Origin: Streptomyces celluloflavus
GTDB lineage: Bacteria > Actinomycetota > Actinomycetes > Streptomycetales > Streptomycetaceae
Direction: 5' to 3'
Length of the DNA stretch: 64,000 nucleotides
Assembly: GCA_000720995.1 (NCBI GenBank)
Contig: JOEL01000060.1
Span: 1 to 64,000, forward strand
Shown: one piece after another, positions 8,654-17,547 of the stretch
Layout: every line of letters begins with the position of its first letter
Numbering within the stretch: the stretch's first letter is position 1
Program-made: the position numbers and the translations under genes
Notes under the pieces: generated by a model
The model's input: the letters and a program-made list of their open reading frames with translations, nothing else
Told to the model about the DNA's origin: nothing
Database searches by the model: none

Positions 8654-9598
8654 CTAGGCGGACAGGTCGGAGGGGTCGATGGACTCGCTACGGTGAACGT
8701 GGTGAATCCCCTGTGACCCACGGCGGAACTCGCCGGGGCTGACACCCGTCTCGCGGCGGAAGAACCGGCAGAAGTAGGCCGGATCGGCGAAGCCCGCATG
8801 GCGCGCCACCTGCCGGACGGTCAACTCCGTGCTGGCGAGCAGGCGTTTGGCCTCCAGCGTGCGGGCGGCGCGGATCAGCCGGCCCGGGGTGCGGCCGGTG
8901 CTCTGCTTGACCGCCTCGGCCAGATAGCCGACGGTCACGCCGAGTTGTCCGGCACAGGCGCTCACGGACAGTTCGGCGCCGCCGGGCCGGGCGATGAGCT
9001 GGGCGAACTCCCGTGCCACCACGGAGGCCCGGCCCGCCTCCAGTTCCGTCTCCGCTGCCGCACGGCGTCCGCCGGGGAGCCGTACCGCCCGGGTGAGCAG
9101 CACATGCAGATGCGCCTGGAGCACCGAGATGAAGCCCTCGTCCCGCTGGTCGAACTCGTGCCGCATCTCCCGGACCAGCGCGCGGAGCCGGGCCGCCTCC
9201 GCGCCGTCCAGGCGCAGCCAGGGGCGTTCACCGAGCCGGCGCAGCAACTGCCGGTCCTCCGGGTGCGCGAGCAGGAAGTCGTCGGTGAACAGGATCACCC
9301 AGCCGCGCAGTCCCGACGCCCGCTCCCAGTAGTGCACCTGACCAGGGGAGATGACGCACAGCTGCGGGGGCAGCAGCGGCAGCCGGGTGAGGTCGACGAC
9401 GTGGTGGCCGGTGCCCCCGGTGACGTACACGATCTCGTGGAAGGTGTGCCGGTGCGGGAAGTCGGCCCGGGAGAGCGGCCCGATCGTGTCGAAGGACCCG
9501 ATGGCGAACGGCAGGATTCCCGGCATGGGCACGTCCAGCCGGTGTAACGGCACAGGGTCGTCCGCCCGGAGCCGCGCCTGCCCCCGCGCCCCTCGCAT
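8654..9598 (-). CDS. AraC-family transcriptional regulator with cupin sensor domain
   Basis: The N-terminal half is a cupin-type AraC binding domain (FPHRHTFHEIVYVTGGTGHHVVD). The C-terminal half has two helix-turn-helix motifs (LGVTVGYLAEAVKQSTGRTPGRLI and VRQVARHAGFADPAYFCRFFRRETGVSPGEFR) ending about 20 residues from the C-terminus. Such proteins activate catabolic genes on binding an aromatic or sugar ligand. It precedes the secreted dioxygenase gene in the same direction, its likely target. ATG 9598 is used; a GTG 9 bases upstream (9607) is equally possible, as neither has a clear ribosome site. Confidence 0.85.
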   Translation of the reverse strand: MRGARGQARLRADDPVPLHRLDVPMPGILPFAIGSFDTIGPLSRADFPHRHTFHEIVYVTGGTGHHVVDLTRLPLLPPQLCVISPGQVHYWERASGLRGWVILFTDDFLLAHPEDRQLLRRLGERPWLRLDGAEAARLRALVREMRHEFDQRDEGFISVLQAHLHVLLTRAVRLPGGRRAAAETELEAGRASVVAREFAQLIARPGGAELSVSACAGQLGVTVGYLAEAVKQSTGRTPGRLIRAARTLEAKRLLASTELTVRQVARHAGFADPAYFCRFFRRETGVSPGEFRRGSQGIHHVHRSESIDPSDLSA

Positions 9599-9607
9599 CA
9601 CCCGCAC

Positions 9608-9856
9608 AGCGTACGGCGGCGGAGCGCGGCCGTCCGTAGGGCAACCGGTCAGGTCGCCGGCCGGCGCCCGTTGCCGCCCATTGCCGCCCGTTGCCGCCTA
9701 TGGAGGGGGCGCGGGGTCGCACGGGCGGTGCCGGGAGGTCCCCCTCCCGGACGCCATCCCCGTTCCCGGCACTCGCCGCCGTCACCCTCACCGCCGCCAC
9801 GGTCACCGCCGTCACCGCCACCGTCGCCGTTGCCGTCGCCGGGAACGGAGCCGCTG
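9608..9856. repeat. Low-complexity gap with short tandem units
   Basis: About 9668-9704 holds four copies of a roughly 10-bp (C/A)(G/T)TTGCCGCC-like unit, and 9775-9840 holds CACCGCCGTC-type units. No gene is seen. Confidence 0.35.
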
Positions 9857-10582
9857 TCAGTGGCTGTCGACGCCGTCGAAGGGCACGGCGTCCTTCGCGG
9901 AGGTGTGCCAGTTGGTGACGATCGGCTCGTCGACGGTCATCGCGTCGACCGGCAGGCTGACCGGGTTCGGGTCGCCCTTGCCGACGCCGACGATGATGCT
10001 CTTCAGTTCCTTGCCGTTCTTGTTGTTGGTGGTCTTCGGGTTCACCCCGGCGTAGGCGATGGTTCCCCCGCTCAGCGTCACCTGCTGTCCGACGGACTGC
10101 TCCGCCGGACCCGCCTCGGTGCCGTCGGATCCGAAGGCCACCACCGGGAGCGCGGCGGGCAGGGAGCAGGTGATGCCCGGCCTGGCCTTCGCCATGATCA
10201 AGATGTAGCCGCCGGCCTGGGACTCCGACCGGGTGCTCCAGGAGATGTCGTTGGCGCCGCAGACCTGCCCGTAACCGCTCTTGCCGCCGCTGCCGGAGGA
10301 GCGGACGGTGCCGGAGCCGCTGCCGCTCTTGCCCGACTTGGCCTCCGCTTCGGAGCCCTTGGCAGAGTCGTGACCGCTGCCCGTACCGGTGGAGTTCCGG
10401 CCGGTGTCGGCGGACGACTCGGGCGCGGCGGCCTCCCCGGCGGCGGACGCGGCGGCGGAAGGAACCTGCGCGGCGCCCGTGTCCTTGTCGCCCGTGTCCT
10501 TGTCCTGGCAGGCGGTCAGCGACAGGGCCGCGACGAGGGCGGTGGCGGCCAGGGCGGTGGTGCGGATGTGGTTCTTGCGCAT
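9857..10582 (-). CDS. DUF4232-type secreted lipoprotein
   Basis: The 241-residue product starts MRKNHIRTTALAATALVAALSL with lipobox LTAC (Cys about 25), so it is probably lipidated and surface-anchored. A Ser/Gly/Ala/Lys-rich linker (about 30-105) precedes a compact domain starting QVCGANDISWSTRSESQAGGYILIMAKA, matching DUF4232 proteins common in Streptomyces. Their function is unknown; they may bind a cell-wall or extracellular ligand. ATG 10582 gives the signal peptide directly; the longer frame to 10741 would bury it. It appears monocistronic. Confidence 0.75.
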   Translation of the reverse strand: MRKNHIRTTALAATALVAALSLTACQDKDTGDKDTGAAQVPSAAASAAGEAAAPESSADTGRNSTGTGSGHDSAKGSEAEAKSGKSGSGSGTVRSSGSGGKSGYGQVCGANDISWSTRSESQAGGYILIMAKARPGITCSLPAALPVVAFGSDGTEAGPAEQSVGQQVTLSGGTIAYAGVNPKTTNNKNGKELKSIIVGVGKGDPNPVSLPVDAMTVDEPIVTNWHTSAKDAVPFDGVDSH

Positions 10583-11002
10583 GGGGATTCTTCCCGTGTT
10601 GGTGGAGATGGAGTTGGAGGGGGAGTTGGAGAGGGGTCTGCCGGGCGCACTCGGCGGTGTGCCGGTGGCGCGGTGCGTTCGGGCGAGGAGCCGGAGCGCT
10701 CCGACGGCGAGAAAGCGGCCGCCTCGCGCCGGCCACGGCATCGGGTCGTATCCGGTACCGAGGGGGTGAGCGACGCTGCTTCCCGTGCCGGGGCTGCTGT
10801 CCGGTCACAGCTTTCGGGGTGCCGGACCCGGGGTGCAACGGGCTACCGAAAGAATGGGACGCCGGAACGGCAATATGCCCTCTGACTTGCGGAAACTACC
10901 TACTCCTGGAATGGCGTCCGGGTACGGTCCGGGGAGCGGAAGGCGCTGAGGAACGGCAGACGCGAGTTATCCGAGTTCTCTAAGTTCTCTGAGTTCTCTG
11001 AG
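10583..11002. repeat. Intergenic gap ending in a 9-bp tandem repeat that runs into the next gene
   Basis: From about 10967 to 11024 the strand consists of degenerate 9-bp units around GAGTTCTCT (about seven copies). The repeat crosses the stop codon of the minus-strand beta-family gene and keeps its frame, giving Leu-Arg/Gly-Glu tripeptides before the stop and continuing past it. The rest of the gap shows no gene. Confidence 0.5.
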
Positions 11003-12166
11003 CTATCCGAGTTCTCCGAGTTGCCGGAGCTGTTCGGGGATGTAGGTCAGGTGCTGGATGTGCCCCTGCGTCACCCACGTTTCGGCGTTGCCGGGGTGCT
11101 CGTTGGACGGATCGGCCGCTCGGTCTTCGAGCCAGCGCTCCGCCGCGCTGGCGCCCGGCCGGAAGGGCGCGTACTTCGTGATCTTCCGGGCGACGCGGTC
11201 CATGCAGCTCGCCTCGCCCCGGGTCCGGTGAGCGCCCTTGCCGATGAGGAAGTGCTCGGCGAGGGTGTAGCGGGGCTTCTCGAAGATGTCGAGCGGGCCG
11301 GTCTCGACGGGGTCATCGCAGCTGCGGGGGTGGAGGGTCGAGTAGTCGCCGTAGACGAGCCCGCCGCCCCGCAGGCCGTCACCCGTCCCGCGCGAGCGCA
11401 GGGCCGTCCACACCAGCCACTCGGCGCGCGCGACCATGACGACCTCGTGGCGTTTCAGGCCCTCGTCGCTGTACGGGAAGGACCCGCCGGTCAGGACCGT
11501 GGTCCGCCATGGAGCGAGATCGGCGAGCAGGGCCAGGGCACGGCGCGCCCGCGCTTCGGCGGTGTCGGCGTCGGACACCTGGCGGAGATCGATCAACAGG
11601 TCGGTCCGCTCGGGCGGCACACCGGTCCGGTTCAGCAGTTCGGCGCACCGGTCCCGCACTTCGCCGGCCAGGGCGGCCGACGAGTCCGCGGGTATCCGTA
11701 CGCCCAGGGCGCTGTCCCATTCCCTGGCCACCGCGCCGGCCGCCGCCTGCTGGATCGGCCCGCGTTCCGGACCGGTCACGGGGCGCAGCTCGGTCCCGGC
11801 CAGGTCGGACGCGAGGACGTCCCATACGTGTTCCCGGACGAGTTCGAGGGTGTCCTCGGCCCATCGCGCATCCACCCAGCCGGGGCGCAGCCCGTGCCGG
11901 GTGCGCAGGGTGTCGGCGGTGGAGTGGAGGTGGTGGGCCAGGGCCACCGGGTCGTCGGGGGTACGGCCGCCCGCGGACAGCGGGTCCGCCGGGCGTCTGA
12001 TCCGCGGCGGGATCACCCATAGGGGCTCGATGCCCGGCTCACTGGCGGACCCGACCTTCGCGAGGGCCGTGAAGGCCGCGCGTCTCGCCGGGAGGACCGG
12101 TACGTACGTCCGGACGTCCACCGGAACGTGCCGAGGCGCCCTCGACGCCGACGCCGCAGCAGACAC
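11003..12166 (-). CDS. Beta-family protein (phage T4 beta-protein-like, PF14350 type)
   Basis: The 387-residue protein opens VPVDVRTYVPVLPARRAAFTAL and contains DLLIDLRQVSD, TVLTGGSFPYSDEGLKRHEVVMVARAEWLVW and GLVYGDYSTLHPR, matching the beta-family proteins found in phages and many actinobacteria. Their molecular role is not established. The C-terminus LRQLGELG is built from a 9-bp DNA repeat that continues past the stop, so the end of the protein has probably been reshaped by repeat slippage. The start is not firmly fixed: ATG 12166 is used, but the conserved region begins about 16 residues in. No operon partner is evident. Confidence 0.65.
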   Translation of the reverse strand: MSAAASASRAPRHVPVDVRTYVPVLPARRAAFTALAKVGSASEPGIEPLWVIPPRIRRPADPLSAGGRTPDDPVALAHHLHSTADTLRTRHGLRPGWVDARWAEDTLELVREHVWDVLASDLAGTELRPVTGPERGPIQQAAAGAVAREWDSALGVRIPADSSAALAGEVRDRCAELLNRTGVPPERTDLLIDLRQVSDADTAEARARRALALLADLAPWRTTVLTGGSFPYSDEGLKRHEVVMVARAEWLVWTALRSRGTGDGLRGGGLVYGDYSTLHPRSCDDPVETGPLDIFEKPRYTLAEHFLIGKGAHRTRGEASCMDRVARKITKYAPFRPGASAAERWLEDRAADPSNEHPGNAETWVTQGHIQHLTYIPEQLRQLGELG

Positions 12167-12587
12167 TGTCGTCCCCCCGCCCGCCCCTTACCGGAAGGTG
12201 CCTGTTCGGAGGGTGCCCGCGCCGGAACAATCACGAAAGGGCGCGTTTCAGGTCATGGTCCGTAATACGCCAAGATCGGGCGCAGTACGTCAAGATCGGG
12301 CGTGGCGTTTCAAGATCGGGGCGTAGTGGGCGGGAGCCGGGCGTAGTACACCGGGACGCTTCGGGCCGGAGTCCGCAGAATCCATGGCCCCAGCCGTGGC
12401 CCCAGCCCGGGGCCCTGTCCCGCCGGGCCCCTCGCCCGCCCCCGTACCGGATCAGCACAGCGAACCAGCACACCGAAACAGCACAGCGAGTCAGTACTCC
12501 GGATCAGCACAGCGAGTCAGCGCACCGAAGCAGCACACCGAATCACCCGGCCCAGGATCGGTCCGCGCCGGACCGGTCCGCGCCGGA
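12167..12587. repeat. 421-bp gap rich in short imperfect tandem repeats
   Basis: Three roughly 20-bp units containing CAAGATCGGG lie at about 12268-12325. From 12445 to 12600 there are repeated CGGATCAGCACAGCGA/CAGCACACCGAA units and then GGTCCGCGCCGGA units. No gene is supported. Confidence 0.45.
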
Positions 12588-14195
12588 TCAGTCCGCGCAG
12601 AGCACGTCCCCCGCCGGCCGTCGGCCGGTCGTCAGGAACGTGGTGACGGCGCGGTCGCCGCAGGCGTTGCCGTTGGCGAGGTAGGCGCCGTGTCCACCCT
12701 GGCCGCCGTGGTCGACCGTCACGAGGCGGGCCCGGTCGCCGAGGGCCGAGCGCATCTTCAGGGCACCGGAGTACGGGGTGGCCGGGTCCCGGCGGTTCTG
12801 GATCATCAGGATGTCCGACGGACCCTCGGCGGTGATCCGGGTGGGCTCCTCCGCCGGTGCGTCCTTCCAGAAGGCGCAGGCCGAGACGTTCACCGGCATC
12901 CCGGCCGTGAGCGGGTGCCGGACGCGGTCGGCGGCCACCGCGCGGGCGTACGAGGGGACCGTCCCCCGCCAGCGCACGTCGTTGCAGATGGTCGCGATCA
13001 TGACCGCCGCGTCCTGGTCCGGCAGGGGTTCGGCGAGCTCGGCGGGCAGGACCGGTTCGGCGGCCGGGTCCTGGGCCGCCTGGACGAGCCGGGCGAGCTG
13101 AGGGAAGGAGCCATTGCCGGCCAGGGCGTTCTGGAGGGCCTGCCGCAGCAGGTTGCCGGTCAGCGGAACCCCCACCGTGGTCGAGTCCTTCGGATTCCGG
13201 TCCAGCTTCGTCGCGAGGGCGAGGAACAACGGCCGTACGTCCTCGGGGCGTTGGGCCAGTCGCAGCCCCTCGTCCTGCCGGGCCGGGTCCGCCGCCCAGG
13301 CCGCGAAGTCGGGGAACCGGTCGTCCACGCCGACCGCCATGTTCGCCAGCCAGCCCTGCGCCACCCGGGCCGGATCGGGGTCGCCGTTGCTGTCCATGAC
13401 CCAGCGATCGGTGTGCTGCGGGTACCTCTGCGCGTACACGGCCGCTACGTACGTCCCGTACGAGACGCCCCAGGCCGACAGCTTCCGCTCGCCCAGCGCC
13501 TGGCGGAAGCGGTCGATGTCGCGCACCTCGTTCGCGGTGGAGAAGCCGCGCAGCACGGCGCCGCCGCGCCGGCCGCACGCGTCGGCGATACGCCGGGACC
13601 GGGCGACGTTCTCCGTGATCTCGCCGTCCGGTCCCGGCCAGGACCGCAGGCTCACCAGATAGCGGTCGTCCGGGGCGAGTTCGCAGCTCGCCTTCGTACT
13701 GCCGCCCAGCCCGCGCGGGTCGAGCGCGACGATGTCGTACGCGCCCGCCATCTCTTTCCGCAGCGCGTCCCCCTTCTGCGCCAGCTGCCGCGCCCCGGAC
13801 CCGCCCGGCCCGCCGGGGATCAGCAGCAGCGCCCCCCGCCGCGCCGCGGGCCGCTCACTGCGGAGGCGGTACACCGCGAGGGTGAGCTGCGGGCCGCCCG
13901 GATCGCGGTAGTCGACCGGCGCGGGCAGCTCCGCGCACTCCCGTCCGGCGGGGCCCTTGGGCTCATCGCAGGGGCGCCAGGTGAGTGCGGGGACGGCGGT
14001 GGCGGCGGGGACGGCAGCGGCGGCAGTGACGACATCTCCGACGCGGGACATCGGAGCGGTCGCGGACGCGGACGCTGACACAGCCGTAGCCGCAGCCGCA
14101 GTCGTAGGCGCAGTCGTACGTGTGGGCGCGGTCGCTGCGGTGACGACCGCGGCGGAGAGCACGAGGAGAAGCGCCGTACTGGGATAAGTGGACAT
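12588..14195 (-). CDS. Secreted alpha/beta hydrolase, TAP-like (tripeptidyl aminopeptidase family)
   Basis: The 535-residue protein has a signal peptide (about 1-22) and an Ala/Thr/Ser-rich spacer (about 23-70), then an alpha/beta hydrolase domain. IPGGPGGSG (126-134) is the oxyanion-loop motif, S245 in GVSYG is the predicted nucleophile, and a C-terminal TAP-like region follows with NRRDPATPYSGA (Asp) and VDHGGQGGHGAY (His). Relatives are extracellular tripeptidyl aminopeptidases and related esterases of Streptomyces. Cys pairs suggest disulfides. ATG 14195 puts the signal sequence at the N-terminus; 12 further upstream codons are open. It is monocistronic. Confidence 0.85.
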   Translation of the reverse strand: MSTYPSTALLLVLSAAVVTAATAPTRTTAPTTAAAATAVSASASATAPMSRVGDVVTAAAAVPAATAVPALTWRPCDEPKGPAGRECAELPAPVDYRDPGGPQLTLAVYRLRSERPAARRGALLLIPGGPGGSGARQLAQKGDALRKEMAGAYDIVALDPRGLGGSTKASCELAPDDRYLVSLRSWPGPDGEITENVARSRRIADACGRRGGAVLRGFSTANEVRDIDRFRQALGERKLSAWGVSYGTYVAAVYAQRYPQHTDRWVMDSNGDPDPARVAQGWLANMAVGVDDRFPDFAAWAADPARQDEGLRLAQRPEDVRPLFLALATKLDRNPKDSTTVGVPLTGNLLRQALQNALAGNGSFPQLARLVQAAQDPAAEPVLPAELAEPLPDQDAAVMIATICNDVRWRGTVPSYARAVAADRVRHPLTAGMPVNVSACAFWKDAPAEEPTRITAEGPSDILMIQNRRDPATPYSGALKMRSALGDRARLVTVDHGGQGGHGAYLANGNACGDRAVTTFLTTGRRPAGDVLCAD

Positions 14196-14356
14196 GCCAC
14201 AAGGGTTGTTGAGGGATCTGCCCACGCCCATCCGGCAGCCACCAAGCCGGTAGTGGGGTTAGCCCCAGCGCGCGGCCCGCCGGGCCGTGACCCGCGTGAC
14301 GATTCCCCGCACCTTCCCCTTCTGTCCGCGCCGACGCCTGTGCGAGGGTGCCACAT

Positions 14357-14884
14357 ATGGGTACGACACCGGACGGGCGGCCGATCCCGCCCCCGCACGC
14401 CGATGAACGGGCCATGCTGGAGAGCTGGTTGGAGTTCCACCGCGCCACGCTGGCGCTGAAGTGCGCGGGACTCGACGACCGTCAGCTGCGGCTGGCCTCG
14501 GTGGCGCCGTCGGCGATGACGCTGCTGGGCCTCGTCCAGCATCTGACAGTGGTGGAACGGAACTGGTTCCAGCGGGTGTTCGCGGGCCGGGAGGCGCCAC
14601 TCGGCCCCTCGCCCGAAACGGACGACGGTTTCGCGCTCGACCCGGACCGCGACGCCGACGAGGTGCTGACCGCCTGGCGCGCGGAAGTCGCCCGGAGCCG
14701 TGCGGCGATCGCCGCCGCCTCGTTGGACGACTCCCGCGCCCTCCCGGAGCAGTGGGTCGCGCTGGTCGGGAGCCGGGAGGTTTCGCTGCGCTGGATCCTG
14801 GCCCACCTGATCGAGGAGTACGCGCGCCACAACGGCCACGCGGATCTCCTCAGGGAGCGCATCGACGGCGCCACGGGGGCCTGA
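14357..14884 (+). CDS. DinB/DUF664-family protein
   Basis: The 175-residue protein is all-helical and has the DUF664/DinB layout: [24 protein letters not shown], the first-helix motif [16 protein letters not shown] with a metal-type His, and near the end [27 protein letters not shown] with two more His. This four-helix bundle family includes mycothiol- and bacillithiol-dependent metal enzymes, so a thiol transferase activity is possible but unproven. ATG 14357 follows GCGAGG at about 9 bases; GTG 14348 is an alternative. It converges with the gene ending at 14900, leaving 15 bp. Confidence 0.8.
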   Translation: MGTTPDGRPIPPPHADERAMLESWLEFHRATLALKCAGLDDRQLRLASVAPSAMTLLGLVQHLTVVERNWFQRVFAGREAPLGPSPETDDGFALDPDRDADEVLTAWRAEVARSRAAIAAASLDDSRALPEQWVALVGSREVSLRWILAHLIEEYARHNGHADLLRERIDGATGA

Positions 14885-14899
14885 GCGGCCCCGGCCCCT

Positions 14900-15256
14900 T
14901 CAGTCCCACACCACGGACCATACGGACGCCTCGGCCGGCACCTCGGGGACATCCCGGAAGGTGTCCACCAGGCCCGGCAGGACACCGCCGGCCGCCCAGC
15001 CCTCGGTCCACGCCGCGCAGGTGGCTTCGTCCGCCGTGGTGCAGACCGCGACGGCCTCGGCGGCGAGCACCTCCATATCGATGGTCTCCGGGTGCAGTTG
15101 GACCCGTACCCATCGGACGTCCGCGCGCCGTTCGATCGCGCGCAACTGCGCGGCCAGCACCGCCAGCGGCGGGCGCCCGTATCCCCATTGGTTGGGCGCG
15201 AGGGACTCCTCGTCCGTATTGCCCTCGAAGAACTCGTCCAGCGTGAGCAGGGGCAT
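14900..15256 (-). CDS. Conserved hypothetical protein, acidic, 118 residues
   Basis: The product starts MPLLTLDEFFEGNTDEESLAPNQWGYGRPPLAVLAAQLRAIERR and ends with GLVDTFRDVPEVPAEASVWSVVWD. The first part resembles short actinobacterial proteins of unknown function; I see no catalytic motif, signal or membrane segment. ATG 15256 is preferred because the upstream extension to 15421 is compositionally odd. It converges with the DinB-like gene at a distance of 15 bp. Confidence 0.6.
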   Translation of the reverse strand: MPLLTLDEFFEGNTDEESLAPNQWGYGRPPLAVLAAQLRAIERRADVRWVRVQLHPETIDMEVLAAEAVAVCTTADEATCAAWTEGWAAGGVLPGLVDTFRDVPEVPAEASVWSVVWD

Positions 15257-15550
15257 CGGGCCTCGCTCACCGGAACGCTCGACCACCTGAGTCGCGGAGA
15301 TCACGAACGTGATAGTCGCACACGTTTTCGATTTACGCCATGGATGAGAACCGGTCCACGGGGAGCGGACCGCACCGGGGGCCGGCCCCGCCACCGCATC
15401 ATCCGCGCATACCCGCCGCACGGTTCGGCGGGGACCGAACCATCAGGTCGGTAGCGTCCGGACACGGCGCGGGAAGCGCCCGTATGCGTCATGGCCAGGA
15501 GGACGGCCAAGAGGCTGACGGAGAGAACGGCGAAGAGGGCGGAGACAAGG

Positions 15551-16210
15551 ATGGCGACGGACGAGACGACGGCGGAGGGGACCCCCCTGCCGCAGACAGA
15601 CCTAAGACAACTGAGACAACTGAGACAACAACTGGCCGACCGCTTCCGAGAGGTCAACGGCGATCACCCGATGACGGCGGCCGACGACGCGTACGTCAGC
15701 GCGCAGTACACCCCCCTGGAGGAACTGTGCACCGACCGCGACGCCACTGAAGTCCGACGCCTCATGCTGGCGCGGCGCCTGCCGCTTCCCGGGTATCTGC
15801 GCTCCGACGGCGCCGAGATGGTGCCGGCCGATCTGTTCGCCCTCGCCGACGAGGCGGGCGGGACGGAGCGGCTGCACGCCTGGTTCACCGCGCACTGGAC
15901 CGATCCGGCCGCCGCCGAGGAGGAGTGGCAGGCGTACCTGAGCGGGCAGTACGTGTGCCTGCGCTCCGTGACCCCGGCCACCATTCAGCGCAAGGAGCAA
16001 CTCACGGCGGCCATCGGCGCCGCGCCCGGCGAGCCCGCCGCCGGGACCACCCGGTGGACGGTACGGCTGCACGCCCTCATCGACGAACTCGACGCGCTGG
16101 AGCCCGCGTTCACGGCCTACGACCGCTTGCGCTTCGGCGGCCCGACCTCGCGCGACACCTGCATCGACGCGATGCGTGCGCGTTTTCCGCGCCCCGAGCG
16201 GGTGCGGTAG
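15551..16210 (+). CDS. DUF6058-family protein
   Basis: The 219-residue protein contains YTPLEELCTDRDATEVRRLMLARRLPLPGYLRSDGAEMVP and HWTDPAAAEEEWQAYLSGQYVCLRSVTPATI, a pattern I associate with DUF6058 proteins found near some actinobacterial natural-product genes. No enzyme motif is clear. ATG 15551 is chosen because GGAG lies 6 bases upstream; ATG 15491 is in frame and would add 20 Lys/Arg-rich residues. The early DLRQLRQLRQQLADRFRE segment may form a coiled coil. It converges with the small gene ending at 16257. Confidence 0.6.
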   Translation: MATDETTAEGTPLPQTDLRQLRQLRQQLADRFREVNGDHPMTAADDAYVSAQYTPLEELCTDRDATEVRRLMLARRLPLPGYLRSDGAEMVPADLFALADEAGGTERLHAWFTAHWTDPAAAEEEWQAYLSGQYVCLRSVTPATIQRKEQLTAAIGAAPGEPAAGTTRWTVRLHALIDELDALEPAFTAYDRLRFGGPTSRDTCIDAMRARFPRPERVR

Positions 16211-16256
16211 TCGGCGCCCCGTCCGTCCCGCCCGTTGCGCCCGTCCCGAATACCAC

Positions 16257-16505
16257 CTATTCCCAAGTACCGCTCCACTGCCCCGTGACGCGGAACCAGA
16301 GCCCTGGAGCGTAGGTCGTGTCGACGACAGGGGCTTCGCCCTTCGCCACCCGCAGGATCCGCAGCGCGCCACTGGGAAGTACGTCGTACTCGTAGGTGAC
16401 CTGCGAGACGCCCTTCGTGACGTCGTCGAAAGTGACATCCACGGCGCTCGGATCCGCGTATTCCTGAGGAGGCCGGTTCTCCACCAATTTTATGAAGACA
16501 CCCAT
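16257..16505 (-). CDS. Conserved hypothetical protein, 82 residues
   Basis: The product MGVFIKLVENRPPQEYADPS continues into a beta-rich region (VTYEYDVLPSGALRILRV) and ends WFRVTGQWSGTWE. Codon use and amino-acid balance look genuine, and the ATG at 16505 gives a sensible start; an upstream extension to 16598 would overlap the PP2C stop. It may be the last gene after the PP2C phosphatase on the same strand, 85 bp downstream. No family was recognised. Confidence 0.5.
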   Translation of the reverse strand: MGVFIKLVENRPPQEYADPSAVDVTFDDVTKGVSQVTYEYDVLPSGALRILRVAKGEAPVVDTTYAPGLWFRVTGQWSGTWE

Positions 16506-16590
16506 GTCTTGACGATAAATCCAGCGTGGCCTTCCCGCGCGGCGGGCGGTCTCCGGTACGGCCGGTCCGGCTCCATCGGCCGCTGTCCGC

Positions 16591-17331
16591 CTACTCACCG
16601 ATGCGGATGAGCGCGAGCGTGATGTTGTCCGGGCCGCCCGCCTCGATGGCGGACTTCCACAGTTCGAACGCGGCCCGGCCGCCGTCGTGGGCCCGCAGCA
16701 GGTCGTCGATCGCCTCCTCCGGGACCGGGTCCGTCAGACCGTCCGTACACACCAGATAGCGATCACCCACGGCGAGCGGTGACGACGTGACGTGCGGCGT
16801 GATGGCGCTGAACTGGGGCGCCCCGCCGAGCGCCTGCGTGACGATCGGCGTGGTGCGCTGCCCCGGCGGCAGCGGCGGGCTGTCGTCCAGGCTCACCTGC
16901 CGAAGCCCGTCCGGCGACGCACCGAGCACCCGGCTGTCGCCGACGTTGAACACCAGCAGTGACTCCGGTAGTACGACGGCACCCGCGACCGTGGTGCCCA
17001 TGGTGACCAGCGCCGGATCGCGGTCGGCGGCCACATACACCGCGTGATTGCAGACCTTCAGGGCGTCACGGACGGCTTCCTCGCTGTCGAGGGCGGGGCC
17101 GGACGAGGCCAGTTGCCGGACGACCAGCGCACTGGCCACCTCACCGGCCGGCTGGCCGCCCATACCGTCGGCGACCGCGACGACGAGCGGCCTGCCGAGG
17201 GGGAACACCAGCGTCTGCGGATTCTCGGTCACGGTGCCGCACAACGTCCATGGACCGGCCACCAGGCTGTCCTCGTTGTGATCGCGGATCAGCCCGGTGT
17301 GGCTCAGCGCAGTCACTGTGATGTACGGCAT
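16591..17331 (-). CDS. PP2C-family serine/threonine protein phosphatase
   Basis: The 246-residue protein has the ordered PP2C motifs: GLIRDHNEDSLV, VAVADGMGGQPAGE, NVGDSRVLG, VCTDGLTDPVPEE and GGPDNITLALIRIGE. Their Asp residues bind the two or three Mn/Mg ions used to dephosphorylate Ser/Thr. It lacks a membrane segment, so it should be cytosolic and may counter Ser/Thr kinases encoded elsewhere. ATG 17331 begins MPYITVTALSHTG, the usual start of compact bacterial PP2C enzymes. A divalent-metal-dependent phosphatase function is well supported; its targets are unknown. Confidence 0.9.
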   Translation of the reverse strand: MPYITVTALSHTGLIRDHNEDSLVAGPWTLCGTVTENPQTLVFPLGRPLVVAVADGMGGQPAGEVASALVVRQLASSGPALDSEEAVRDALKVCNHAVYVAADRDPALVTMGTTVAGAVVLPESLLVFNVGDSRVLGASPDGLRQVSLDDSPPLPPGQRTTPIVTQALGGAPQFSAITPHVTSSPLAVGDRYLVCTDGLTDPVPEEAIDDLLRAHDGGRAAFELWKSAIEAGGPDNITLALIRIGE

Positions 17332-17547
17332 CGACGTGTCCCGCCTCTCCACGACAGCAGTCGCGTCCCGCACCACCATTGTGGCGCCGCGAACGGCGGC
17401 TCGCCCTCGCAGGGCGGCGGCGAGCGCCTTCGCCGGGCGGCGGCTCCCGGGCTCTCGGGCTCCCGGACGCCCGGTTGCCGTCGTGCCTGGGCACGGCTGC
17501 GTACTCGGTCCGGTACGTCCGGACCCGCCCCCACGCGATCGGCCCGG

